64,000 bases of DNA from Vreelandella sulfidaeris (GTDB lineage: Bacteria; Pseudomonadota; Gammaproteobacteria; Pseudomonadales; Halomonadaceae), in NCBI GenBank assembly GCA_007182875.1, contig AP019514.1, forward strand, positions 1,302,001 through 1,366,000, read 5' to 3'. The notes under the pieces were generated by a model. The model saw nothing but the letters and a program-made list of their open reading frames with translations, searched no databases and had not been told where the DNA came from. Every line of letters begins with the position of its first letter. The first letter of the stretch is position 1. This document shows positions 55,534 to 64,000 of this stretch, piece after piece. The position numbers were made by a program, and so were the translations under genes.

Positions 55534-55959
55534 CTAAAGTTGTGCGGTTTTCGTAGTAATCTGCTCAACAGGCACAGAGTAATTACTGCTGTTTTCAAGC
55601 CTGATAAATCCATGCTTTTCAGCAAAACTGTGTATTGAAGATGTGCTAGCTTGCTCAATCCCGATAACATCGTATTGATGCTCTTGCGCAAAATCGCTAA
55701 TGAAACTAAGCAGTTCACTGCCATGTCCTTGGCGAGTTTTATTAAACTCTATTCGGCTAATCACAAGTGCTTTACCGCCCCAGTATTGATTGCCCAATTC
55801 GAATATACGTATGTATAGATCAAATTTATGGCGCCTTGCGTTAACATTCACGCCTAAGCCAGATGAAGTGCATGATGTCTTATAATTAAATTTTTCCATT
55901 AGGTAGGTGTTTAGAGCGTTGCAAAAAAGGTGTTTTTCGGATATTTCATGAGCAGGCAT
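55534..55959 (-). CDS. GNAT-family N-acetyltransferase
   Basis: 141 residues, intact. The acetyl-CoA loop is KTRQGHGSELLSFISDF (RxxGxG/A pattern: RQGHGS) after strand KALVISRIEF, and the C-terminal SSIHSFAEKHGFIRLE fits the GNAT fold. Substrate unknown. A/T-rich codon use sets it apart from the genes left of 54 kb, suggesting recent acquisition. It stands alone among remnants. Confidence 0.72.
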   Translation of the reverse strand: MPAHEISEKHLFCNALNTYLMEKFNYKTSCTSSGLGVNVNARRHKFDLYIRIFELGNQYWGGKALVISRIEFNKTRQGHGSELLSFISDFAQEHQYDVIGIEQASTSSIHSFAEKHGFIRLENSSNYSVPVEQITTKTAQL

Positions 55960-56515
55960 ATATTTTTCCAGTCAATTATTTGATGAGCTATCGGCATTGA
56001 TAATCATCTTGCACCTCGCTGATATGATGACATAAGAGCAAGCCTAGTATTTTCAAGATGTTTAAGATAGCAGAGCTTAAGGGCATGCATTCTTGGGCTA
56101 CATTATAAACTGTTAACCTAAAAAGACCAGAAGTTATGCAAGTAGACGCCTATCTTTAATCTGGTTTATCCACTTTAACTTTTGCTCTGCTTCGTGATGC
56201 CTTAACATTGAAATAGTGCCTTGTTCAGCGCGCTTAGCAACAGGCTGTATATGCGGTTTATTTGTACAAGGGTTATAAGGCTTATGTGGTTTGCGCAACG
56301 TATTAGAGGATGCGACTAATTACAATTTTATAGGGAAGTAGTTATCTGGGTTTCACCCTGCTGAGTTTCACCAGCCTGTGCCGAAACGGGCGCTGCAGCG
56401 ACTCCACCGCTTCGTGTCGGTCCATAAAGCTAGACAAGTGCAGGCGACAGCGGAACGATATTCTCTTGTAATATTGGGTTAAGACTATCGTGAGGTAGGA
56501 TGCATTTGCGATAAA
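55960..56515. other. Gap after the GNAT gene
   Basis: About 555 bases, A/T-rich, no recognisable gene. Confidence 0.4.
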
Positions 56516-56519
56516 ACAG

Positions 56520-56790
56520 ATCAATTCGCTTCAGATTTTGTAGACGCCCTTAGGCCCTGTATTAAAGATATTAAGGTAGATCCATGAGCAACCTCCATTA
56601 CATCGACTATTCAAAGTCGAGCCCGCCAAGTAATTAGTAGCACTTGTCTAGCGAGTCGCCGAACCCTCTAATGGTTAGATACCAGCCATTAGCTGTAGCA
56701 ATGGAACGAGCGTTTCGTCAAACCTTCGCAATACGACGACAAAGAAATAATCTACAAGCTGAAATCTTCACATGTAGGCTGGACTAAACC
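56520..56790 (+). mobile_element. Decayed left end of IS3-family element type 2
   Basis: The sequence lines up base by base with the left end at 26761: TTTTGTAGACGCCCTTAGGC against TTTCGTAGACACCTCCAGGC, then GGTAGATCCATGAGC against GGAGGATCCATGAGC, and on to ACAAGCTGAAATC against TTCAAGCTGAAAAC. Heavy substitution; no open frame. Confidence 0.75.
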
Positions 56791-57031
56791 GGGTATTTAA
56801 ATGGCGATATTTTAAATAGCTCACCGTTGGCGTTCCACGTAGAATTTTGACTAAAAGGGTCGTTATTGATGTGTTCATTCATGTACATGCCACACAATGT
56901 CCAAGTTGTAGAATTTCTGTCATTAGCAGTGCGATTTTGATGGCCTTATTTCCCATACTGTTAATCACAATTATTTAATCTGCCTAGGTAAGTCGAAAGA
57001 TGTTCTAGCTCGTTCAATTATGGAGTAAGAG

Positions 57032-57214
57032 ATGTCTGATTTTGAGAAGGAGAGGTATCTGAGGCTGGCAGATGTGTGCGAACGTTACAGCATTTCTCGT
57101 TCGACGTGGTGGCGTTGGATAAATACTGAAGATGCTCCAAAGCCCGTGCGGATTGGCCCACGGGCCGTACGCTGGCCATTAAGGGTTTTATTGAACTGGG
57201 AGAATGGTAAATAA
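57032..57214 (+). CDS. AlpA-family excisionase/regulator
   Basis: 60 residues, intact. MSDFEKERYLRLADVCERYS, SRSTWWRWINTEDAPKPVRI and GPRAVRWPLRVLLNWENGK match the AlpA/MerR-like winged helix found beside integrases of prophages and satellites. AlpA proteins act as excisionases or activators of an adjacent integrase gene. No integrase is visible, so this is an orphan at the edge of the repeat region. Confidence 0.85.
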   Translation: MSDFEKERYLRLADVCERYSISRSTWWRWINTEDAPKPVRIGPRAVRWPLRVLLNWENGK

Positions 57215-57640
57215 AGTAAGCAATGAATTTTCTCTGAGATATCAATATACGCACATTGAAACACCCATTATGCCGCCGTTGAGTATGCTTAGCGAGCGGC
57301 ATAATGTGTTCCTCCAGAACAATAAAGGTGGCTGTGCGAAGGACTCTTTCGAGCGTGCTGGTTCCTTTTGGTCGGTCGGCCAGCCCGCGCATAGTTGCCG
57401 CTTTATATTTTGGCCGCAACCGAAGACGACTCAGATCAAATTGGTGTCGTCCAGTAGCTATTCTTCAAAAGCGCTAAGCTAATCGAGTGTCCAGAGTGCA
57501 AAGGGCGCATGCGCTCTTTTGTATCTAGCACTGCACAGGCTGTGAAGGACAACCAGTCATGGTGTTAATGGGAGCCATAAACGAAGTAGAGACGGCCGCA
57601 GGCACCACATTCGACTCTCGGCTAGGCGAGTCCCACTGGA
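57215..57640. other. Gap between AlpA gene and palindrome array
   Basis: 426 bases. Some frames stay open for 60-90 codons, but none has recognisable family features. It may contain part of the mobile element that brought alpA. Confidence 0.35.
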
Positions 57641-57645
57641 TTGAG

Positions 57646-59762
57646 AAAGAACGCATGCGGCTTTGTTAATAGGTTTATGCATCGGGTTCCTATGACAACT
57701 CACCGTGTAGCTATGAGCACAAACATGCGAAGTACAGGGGCTCAATTCACAACTAGTAAAATCAGCAATATACTGAAATCAAACACTGAAAAAGTCCGCA
57801 TGCGGACTTTATGTAAGGGACTTTGCGCTGGTATGCCAGGTCAAAACAGCGGGATGCTATGAGCAGTTTCATTCGAAGCTCTGTAGTTCCCTCCATCACT
57901 AGCAAAGCCAAAATTCCGTCGAATGCACTGTCATCTCGCTCTCAAGTCAACTATGCATGGAGTTGTAGGCTGCATTACCCAAGTTAGAAACGCCTCACCG
58001 TCAGACTATCCCTACACTAAGCAGCGAAACCTAGAGCTAGAAAATTTCCGCATGCGGAAATTTTGAATGCACCGTCATCTCGTTCTCAGGTCAACTATGC
58101 ATGGAGTTGTTGGCTGAATTCTCTGCATAGCGGGGTCACATGCAGACTATTCGGGGAGTAATAGACGAATCCGAGTAGAAAATTACCGCATGCGGTAATT
58201 TTAGTGCACCGTCTTCTGGTTCTCCGGTCAGCTATACATAGATTTTGACTGCATTACCCAAGTTAGAAACGTCGCACCGTCAGACTATCCCTACACTAAG
58301 CGGCGAAACCTAGAGCTAGAAAATTACCGCATGCGGAAATTTTGAATGCACCGTCATCTCGTTCTCAGGTCAACTATGCATGGAGTTGTTGGCTGGATTA
58401 CCCAAGTTAGAAACGGCTCACCGTCAGACTATCCCTACACCAATAGACGAATCCGAGAGATAGAAAAAAGTCCGCATGCGGACTTTTAAGAAGGAGCAAT
58501 GTCACTGGCTGCTATAGGAACCAGTCTACGTTCTGTTAGAGGTACATAAGTAGTCAGAGCGCTCGCAGCATCACTATTAATCAGTAAATGCTGCCTAACC
58601 TAGCAAATGAAAAGTCCGCATGCGGTCTTTTGTAATGCACTTTGCACTGATATGCCAGGTCAAAACGGCGGGATGCTATGAGCAGTTTCATTCGAAGCTC
58701 TGTAGTCCCTCCATCACTAGCAAAGCTAAAACTCCGTCGAATGCACTGTCATCTCGTTCTCAGGTCAACTATGCATGGAGCTGTTGGCTGCATTATTCAA
58801 GTTAGAAACGCCTCACCGTCAGACTATCCCAACACTAAGCGGCGAAACCTAGAGCTAGAAAATTTCCGCATGCGGAAATTTTGAATGCACCGCCATCTCG
58901 TTCTCAAATCAACTATTCATGGAGTTGTTGGCTGAATTCTCTGCATAGCGGGGTCACATGCAGACTATTCGGGGAGTAATAGACGAATCCGAGAGGTAGA
59001 AAATTACCGCATGCGGTAATTTTAGATGGATTCATGTCATGGACTACTAGATCGAACAGGCGTGGTGGCTGTATCAAGATTATTTCTAGTAGCGACGGCT
59101 CACAGTTCGATGATCAAAAATACTGACAGGCCAGCAGAAAGACGAATCCGAGAGTTAGAAATTACCGCATGCGGAAATTCTGAAGGCGTCGACATCTCGC
59201 TCTCAGGTCGACTATTCATTGAGTTGTTGGCTGGATGGTTGGATTATCCAACTTTATTCAGCTCACCGTCAGGCTATCTCAACAAAAATAACGACGCTTA
59301 GTGCAAGAAAATTACCGCATGCGGAAATTCTGAAGGCGTCGACATCTCGCTCTCAGGTCGACTATTCATTGAGTTGTTGGCTGGATGGTTGGATTATCCA
59401 ACTTTATTCAGCTCACCGTCAGGCTATCTCAACAAAAATAACGACGCTTAGTGTAAGAAAATTACCGCATGCGGTAATTCTGAAGGCATCGACATCTCAC
59501 TCTCAGGTCGTCTATTCATTGTTGATGGCTGGATTCTCTGCATAGAGGAGCTCACATGCAGACTATTCTGGGAGTAATAGACGAATCCGATAGAGAGAAA
59601 TTACCGCATGCGGTAATTTTGAAGGCACCGCCGACACGTTGCCAAGCCAACTATTCATTACTTTCTTGGCTTGATAAACCAAGTTTGTAGCGGTTCACCC
59701 TCAGGCAATCCCGCCACAAAGGGGCAATCCGAGAGATAGGTATTTCCGCATGGGGAATTTTG
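57646..59762. repeat. Array of 14 palindromes centred on CCGCATGCGG, ~145-bp spacing
   Basis: Palindrome centres are at about 57655, 57800, 58052, 58190, 58331, 58476, 58620, 58870, 59011, 59169, 59319, 59469, 59608 and 59750. Spacings are 138-158 bp except two of ~250. The arms come in matched types: AAAGTC/GACTTT, AATTTC/GAAATT, AATTAC/GTAATT; a few copies are mixed. The first and last copies are degenerate. Unit bodies are related mosaics with shared pieces (GGTCAACTATGCATGGAGTT; GACGAATCCGAGA; ACCGTCAGACTATCCCTACA) and contain further short hairpins. No gene reads through. The family is not known to me. Confidence 0.92.
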
Positions 59763-59765
59763 AAA

Positions 59766-60355
59766 GCACCGTCAAACAATAAAGAGATGTAGTTGGGATG
59801 TGTCGCAAAATAAAGCAGCAACTAGGGCTGGGCAACCTGGCATACAACCGATAAGAGGATCATCAGGTTAAGATAAGCAGGATGAAGCTATGGGGAACGT
59901 CTACCGGGTGTGTGCGCGGACGTGTTAGATAAAGATGCAGGTTGTAAGGTGAAACAGTTGCCGAGAATTAGCTATGGCATATCAACGCTTTTATTGCCTT
60001 CATGAAACTACTATTTAATTTACGTGGGCATAAATAGGAAGCCCGCGACAGTTGGATAAAGACTATCACGGGCTAGAGCAAGGCATGGGGATGCCTTGAA
60101 TTAGTAATAGCATCTTTAGCGTGAAAATACATCTCTTCGGGGCAGTTTCATGGCAACTAGCCTTGTAATTTAACCCCTTAAGCAATACATATCAGCCCCT
60201 CCTGAAACCCCATAGTTAGGACATCTATTGAATACCTGCTATCCGCCTATAATAGTCACTAACGAATGTGCAAATCGACTATATAAAGTTTATTGATAAC
60301 CCAGACGCTCAAAAGGCTTTTTTACGCCAAGCATATTTATTTGAAGCAACTAACA
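59766..60355. other. Gap between the two repeat arrays
   Basis: About 590 bases with no recognisable gene. It includes an inverted repeat at 60040-60074 (AGCCCGCGACAG, 11 bases, CTATCACGGGCT; 10 of 12 pairs) and, at about 60082, a short GGCATGGGGATGCC hairpin. Confidence 0.45.
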
Positions 60356-60359
60356 ACGT

Positions 60360-60624
60360 GACGCCTGTAGTCGTTTCAAACTCTGCTTGGAGACGCCCAC
60401 AGGCGTTTATTAAAACATTAGGACGCCTGCAAGCGCTTGTTGCCAATAGAGACTCCCACAGGCGTCCCTATAACAGTTCGAGGATGCCTACATGCGTTTT
60501 AAACCTACTTCGAGACGCTCACAGGCGTTTCTTTACTGGTAAAACACGCCCACAGGCGTTTTACTTGTGTTACGAGACGCTCACAGGCGTCTCTATATCT
60601 GTCTTAAGACGCCTACAGGCGTTT
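60360..60624. repeat. Nine short dyad repeats at a ~31-bp period
   Basis: Unit GACGCCCACAGGCGTTT and variants start at about 60360, 60392, 60422, 60451, 60483, 60514, 60545, 60576 and 60608 (intervals 29-32). Each can fold as ACGCC-loop-GGCGT. The 14-15 bases between are unrelated. The spacers are too short for CRISPR and no cas gene is present. A plus-strand frame (60268-60699) stays open through the array, giving repeats such as RRPQAF and RDAHRRFF, but it looks fortuitous. Confidence 0.85.
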
Positions 60625-60864
60625 CCGCCATCTACCTCTACGCTAGAAGGGTTCTATCAAGCTGTAAGCGGTTCTATCAAGCATCCACGAAGGCCTTGAT
60701 AAAGGCATTGAAGCACAAGTGTGCAAAGAAGAAGCAAAGATCGGTTCGATCAGGTAAAGCTTAGTTCAACTATAGTCTCGCAATAGACAACGATGCTTTA
60801 TGAGCTAGCCAACGACATTCCCAGCTTTAAGATGTTGGCCAGATTCTCTATGGGTTATCCATGG

Positions 60865-61089
60865 TCATCCAGTAAAGACAATCTCCGAAAGAGTGATTTC
60901 ACGTTCTATGCGTTTAATCGTCAGGCCGATCTCAGTGAGACCGTTAAGATAATTCAGTCGCATGACCTGAAGAGCCGAATTGATTCGTTGCTGTGCTTGA
61001 GCATGCCATTCCGAGTGCTGATCAATATAGATGCGTGGCTCGGTACTCAGTAGGGCGGTAAACAGGGTTGATAGAAGCAGTGAGTTCAT
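60865..61089 (-). CDS. Small exported protein, unrecognised
   Basis: Minus strand, MNSLLLSTLFTALLSTEPRI (signal-peptide-like), then QHSEWHAQAQQRINSALQVM and GLTEIGLTIKRIEREITLSE. 74 residues. It starts 6-8 bases after the stop of the upstream minus-strand frame, so it belongs to the right-end gene series. Family not recognised. Confidence 0.45.
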   Translation of the reverse strand: MNSLLLSTLFTALLSTEPRIYIDQHSEWHAQAQQRINSALQVMRLNYLNGLTEIGLTIKRIEREITLSEIVFTG

Positions 61090-61094
61090 TATGG

Positions 61095-61410
61095 TCTAGT
61101 CAGTGAGAGGTTGATTAAATGCCGGCGCGACCACGAGGGTAGTCGATAAGCCTTTCGGTGACGCAAATAGGTAGAAGAGATGCCCGACCGGACTTTCACA
61201 GTTACTGACCCAGTGACTTTTATTCTCTGTCTGCATGGCCAACTGACATAGCTATTGTTAAGCGCCTAAGCAGTGCCAGCTCACAGGAACGCCATGTTGG
61301 GCTTTGACGCTATCGGCATATGCATTGGGTACCGAGGTCAGTTGTACTTTCAGACCAGGGTGGGGCGATGATGGATCAGTCTGTAATGATAACCGTGACA
61401 TAGGGTGCAT
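61095..61410 (-). pseudogene. Unrecognised minus-strand gene, interrupted
   Basis: From ATG 61410: MHPMSRLSLQTDPSSPHPGL, KVQLTSVPNAYADSVKAQHG and VPVSWHCLGA, then a stop. The coherent text resumes in another frame (LAMQTENKSHWVSNCESPVG, HLFYLFASPKGLSTTLVVAP, FNQPLTD). It ends at 61095 just before the next gene. It may be fused to the preceding frame, since a TAA lies where Gln would fit. Family unknown. Confidence 0.4.
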
Positions 61411-61442
61411 TTATTGTCGCAGCTCATCAGCCGCGTTATCGA

Positions 61443-62117
61443 TTAATGGAATGTTGTCTCTAATAAGGTCAAATGGCGGGTTGGGCATAGCGAGACCAGA
61501 GACCTTTGGCATATCGATTGCTTTTTCCCTATGACACTACCGGCGTTATCTCCGATGTCGTCGAGCTTGGGATCATCCAAAGAACCCGGTAGTTGTAAGA
61601 GGTCTAGCAGTGACGATGCATCTTTCCATATGCCTTTACCTTCGTTTTGCGCTTTCTCTCGCCAGGCGTAAAGTCTGTCACCCACCGACGTGCCTGGTGG
61701 TAGTAGTGCATACCCTTAAGCAATCACGTCTCGATTGATCCACCGATCACCCTGATAGGAGTTGCCGGTGACACTGCCATCAGCATCTAGTGAATCAGGA
61801 GCAATCATGAGTAGCTGACCTCCAACCATGCGGGTAAGGGTAGATATCGAATCAAAAGCAAAGGGCGGGGAGGAGTGGGTGCTAGTACAGAGGACAGTTT
61901 AATGGTGAGCTGTTCACCGACCTGTGAACACCATTGGCGACGGCAAGTATTGCGTACCGATATTCTGACGGTATCGCCTGAGGCTACCTGGGTCAACGAT
62001 CCGCGCATGGTAACGCTGCCCCGTTGTACGGTTTTGCTGCAGCGCGTTTGATTGAGTAGCTCTCAGCATTACCGTTGCGGATAGGGCCAGTGTGGAAGGA
62101 GTGAACGCATAAAGCAC
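61443..62117 (-). pseudogene. Thermonuclease (SNase-fold) gene, decayed
   Basis: GTG 62117 starts a hydrophobic leader, then after a frame change GSLTQVASGDTVRISV matches the GxVxxVxDGDT strand of the staphylococcal-nuclease fold. Near the end, DRWINRDVIA, a TAA where Gln is expected, GYALLPPGTSVGDRLYAWRE and KAQNEGKGIWKD match the family's vNrelvxxGyA and AxxxgxGlW features. At least two frame changes and one nonsense codon are present. Exported nucleases of this type occur on conjugative elements. Confidence 0.62.
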
Positions 62118-62227
62118 CCGTCAGTCATTGATATAGCGTCGATGCTAGCAAGGTGCTTTATTCCGGGTGACCGATGAGGCGATCGTTTTGGCAGCCTTAT
62201 CGGCATTGTTCAGATAATGTCCGTTTA

Positions 62228-62434
62228 TCATTCATCGTTAATAAGCCCACTTAACCCTGTGCTATCAATAACAACACCGACCCATTCGTAGGTGGCCATC
62301 ATGTCGGGCCATAAATGTAGCGCTGCCAGGGTGAGAATGTCCCTCAGCACCACGCCGCCAAGATTGGATCTCATCAGAACAAACAGGGTGCCAAAGAGTA
62401 GGGCGGTTGGTGGTATAGGAAGTATAATCAGATG
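62228..62434 (-). CDS. Small membrane protein, unrecognised
   Basis: The minus strand reads LIILPIPPTALLFGTLFVLM, RSNLGGVVLRDILTLAALHL and WPDMMATYEWVGVVIDSTGL, then SGLINDE and stop. About 68 codons with a clear membrane segment. No standard start codon is visible, but the frame begins at the stop of the DsbA-like gene, as in coupled genes. It resembles small inner-membrane proteins of secretion or conjugation clusters only in general character. Confidence 0.4.
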   Translation of the reverse strand, partial: HLIILPIPPTALLFGTLFVLMRSNLGGVVLRDILTLAALHLWPDMMATYEWVGVVIDSTGLSGLINDE

Positions 62435-63338
62435 TCCTTTTCGGCTAGGTATTTACCCTGGGCTTGAGCGGTATCTTCCGCTAAGGCCTCGGCTTCATCA
62501 TCCACAATCATTCCGCGAATCATCGGATGTATGCTCCCATGGGCTTCGCGCCAAAGACAATCTCGGTGCGTCCGGTTTTATGATTAATGATCATTGAGGA
62601 GGTCGTTGGGTTCATGTCCTGGTTCTGAGCACTGCGATTATCTTCACGGATTTGGGCGATCACGTCCTGGTCGTTCAATCAGGAGGCAAACGCTTCTTTG
62701 TCCAGGCCAATCGATGTCGCCATGTCGGTCATGCTGCGCGCATTGGTAGCACTGCTGATGTTGTCGTAATGATCGTCCAAGTAAACCCAAAATGCTTTAT
62801 TCCCAACAAGACGACCCGCACACTCAGAGGCCACGGCTTTCGGTTCCGACACAGGCTATAGATGATCGTCATCGGGAGGTACTGCGTATTGACTAGTCCA
62901 TCACTGGCCTCGACCAATTGATTGGGCGTGCCGTGGAAGCGCTGAAAAAGGAACACTGCGTATCAGCAAAGGTATGAGGGTGAACCTTGCGTCGGGCTAC
63001 CGTATATCCAGTTGTCGCCTTCTACGCTGTCATGAAGCAAGTCATAGGATGCGAATTTCAGCACGCATGGCTTGCTGCTGATTTTCGTAATGCGCCTTGA
63101 TGCCTTCGGCAATAGCAGTGGAAAGGTTATCGTTACTGGTCGCCGGTGCGAGCTGTGAGTGTTGAATCTACGTCAAGATCGCGATGTTGTTGTCAATCTG
63201 ATCGTTCACGCTGACCATGCCAGTGGCATAAAGTGTTAAGACTGATCCAGCTGCTGCGCCGATAAACGAACCCAAACCACCGAGTAGTAGGGGATTAGCG
63301 ATGCTACTTTTCTTTGCTGCTACTGCCTTTCTGTTCAT
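62428..63338 (-). pseudogene. DsbA-like thioredoxin-fold membrane-anchored protein, decayed
   Basis: ATG 63338: MNRKAVAAKKSSIANPLLLG with one membrane helix (LGSFIGAAAGSVLTLYATGM). A TAG lies at the Gln-like position after NNIAILT, and a second stop after EIRIL. The DsbA-like part is VEGDNWIYGSP, then TQCSFFQRFHGTPNQLVEAS, AFWVYLDDHYDNIS, ATSIGLDKEAFAS, stop, NDQDVIAQIREDN and MIINHKTGRTEIVFGAKPMG, ending LAEDTAQAQGKYLAEKDI. The family usually has CPFC where CSFF is read here, so even the repaired enzyme may lack the second catalytic Cys. Confidence 0.62.
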
Positions 63339-63348
63339 CAAGGGTTTC

Positions 63349-63513
63349 TCACAAGTTTAAGTACGCCAACCAGACTGCTTTGGCAGCAATGGCTACGACA
63401 TAGCCAAGTCCGGCATTAATGATAGAAGCTACCAGGTGACTGAAAACGTCTACGGACTTCAGGTGATCTTTAACTGACAGCGCCATGACTATAATGCCGG
63501 GGATAAAGAACAT
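63349..63513 (-). CDS. Small membrane protein, unrecognised
   Basis: MFFIPGIIVMALSVKDHLKS, then DVFSHLVASIINAGLGYVVA and AKAVWLAYLNL; 54 residues with two hydrophobic segments. Its ATG overlaps the TGA of the upstream frame (TGATG), a sign of translational coupling. The DsbA-like gene follows 10 bases later. Family unknown. Confidence 0.5.
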   Translation of the reverse strand: MFFIPGIIVMALSVKDHLKSVDVFSHLVASIINAGLGYVVAIAAKAVWLAYLNL

Positions 63514-63670
63514 CAGGTGACTACTGCTAACACTGTCAGTAAAACCGTTGCCCAAATAACCGGCAATAAACAGGTCTGCAAATAACCGCCAATGTATCCT
63601 CGAACTTGCCCGACGGATGCTGTGGTCGGTAGCGACTCTTTAAGGAACGTAAAATGGATTTTGTGAATAT
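63513..63670 (-). CDS. Small membrane protein with a degenerate start
   Basis: The minus strand reads TASVGQVRGYIGGYLQTCLL and PVIWATVLLTVLAVVT, then stop. Upstream, GGTAGGAG is followed at proper spacing by ATA where an ATG would be expected (FTKSILRSLKE...). One base is also missing near 63640. It overlaps the next gene by TGATG. Family not recognised. Confidence 0.4.
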
Positions 63671-64000
63671 AACTTTCTCCTACCTGGTTATGTTGTTAGC
63701 TCATCCACTTTACTGACCAAGCCGCGATCGACAAGCGTTACTGTCGCCTGCATCGACCTCTCAAGTACAACAGACCAAGAAGCAGGCAACATTCTAATGA
63801 TTTCCAACAGAAGCTGTTCATCTGCTAATTACAGGATCATACCCATCCACTCTTCAATTATCATTGGGCGAATTTCAAGCTGGCCCCATGATTGCAACCT
63901 TTGTGCACTTACATCTATTGCCTGATTGGCTAATACCAACACGGGACATTTCGAAGAAAGCCCATCGGTTTTACGTTAAATTAATACAGCAGTTTGGGCC
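63671..64000. other. Right edge of the window, no gene recognised
   Basis: 330 bases with many stops in all frames. It may be a continuation of the minus-strand gene series beyond the window. Confidence 0.35.

Noticed and set aside
57646..59762. CRISPR or classic integron cassette array
   Set aside because: Units of ~145 bp without genes, perfect palindromes in place of imperfect attC sites, and no integrase or GTTRRRY core pattern that I could identify.
60360..60624. CRISPR array
   Set aside because: Repeats are short (17 bases) and variable, spacers are only 14-15 bases, and no cas genes are nearby.
60268..60699. Repeat protein with RRPQAF-like motifs
   Set aside because: The open frame is a by-product of the stop-poor 31-bp repeat; the period is not a multiple of three, so the peptide repeats are not in register.

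Overview
The window reads like a chromosome, or chromosome plus mobile DNA, of a halophilic or marine gammaproteobacterium, most likely a Halomonas-like halomonad. This is judged by eye from the porin type, the glmS-glmM-pgm-pgi-galU order, the NsrR/Hmp/NnrS set, the nap operon and the heavy c-di-GMP signalling content; it was not tested by database search. Many long genes, including glmS, pgm, pgi and galU, are broken into adjacent reading frames by 1-2 base gains or losses, mostly in homopolymers. I annotate each such gene once across all its pieces. In the left ~53 kb these breaks look more like sequence-quality errors than true pseudogenes. In parts of the right end, in-frame nonsense codons show real decay.

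Layout. 0-2 kb: a ProQ/FinO-type RNA chaperone (cut by the window edge) and a general porin. 2.4-10.8 kb: sugar-nucleotide metabolism (glmS, glmM, pgm, pgi, galU) facing an rfaH-type antiterminator, as at the end of an exopolysaccharide or LPS locus. 11-14.6 kb: a sensor diguanylate cyclase, an auxin-efflux-family carrier and tRNA-Arg(CCT). 15-22 kb: accessory DNA with a Fic protein, a 1.3-kb IS3-family element, an HPP membrane protein, a decayed hicAB pair and a chemoreceptor. 22.4-26.5 kb: a nitric-oxide stress cluster (nsrR divergent from hmp with a good NsrR box between them, a DUF488 protein, sirB2, nnrS). 26.7-30.1 kb: a purine permease between two partial copies of a second IS3-family element. 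30.1-30.9 kb: a non-coding array of a degenerate motif. 31.4-37.3 kb: a porin, a small phosphate-binding-like protein, a chemoreceptor and a diguanylate cyclase; the porin is split by the second copy of the 1.3-kb IS a few codons before its stop. 38.1-43.2 kb: periplasmic nitrate reductase napEFDABC. 43.9-54.1 kb: a cyclic-nucleotide signalling block (CHASE2 class III cyclase, FecR repeat protein, TPR/beta-barrel protein, class II cyclic-nucleotide phosphodiesterase, GAF/HD-GYP, HDOD/GGDEF).

54-64 kb is a coding-poor mobile region: IS remnants, a GNAT acetyltransferase, an AlpA-type regulator, then two unusual repeat systems. The first (57.65-59.76 kb) has 14 palindromes centred on CCGCATGCGG, spaced mostly 138-158 bp, with matched changes in both arms and mosaic, hairpin-rich bodies between them. 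The second (60.36-60.62 kb) has nine copies of a 17-base dyad at a ~31-bp period. The right end holds a minus-strand series of small membrane and exported genes with a DsbA-like thioredoxin-fold gene and a nuclease-fold gene, carrying several nonsense codons. It resembles a decaying conjugation or secretion gene cluster, but I recognise no hallmark gene. The palindrome array is the best candidate for an undescribed system.
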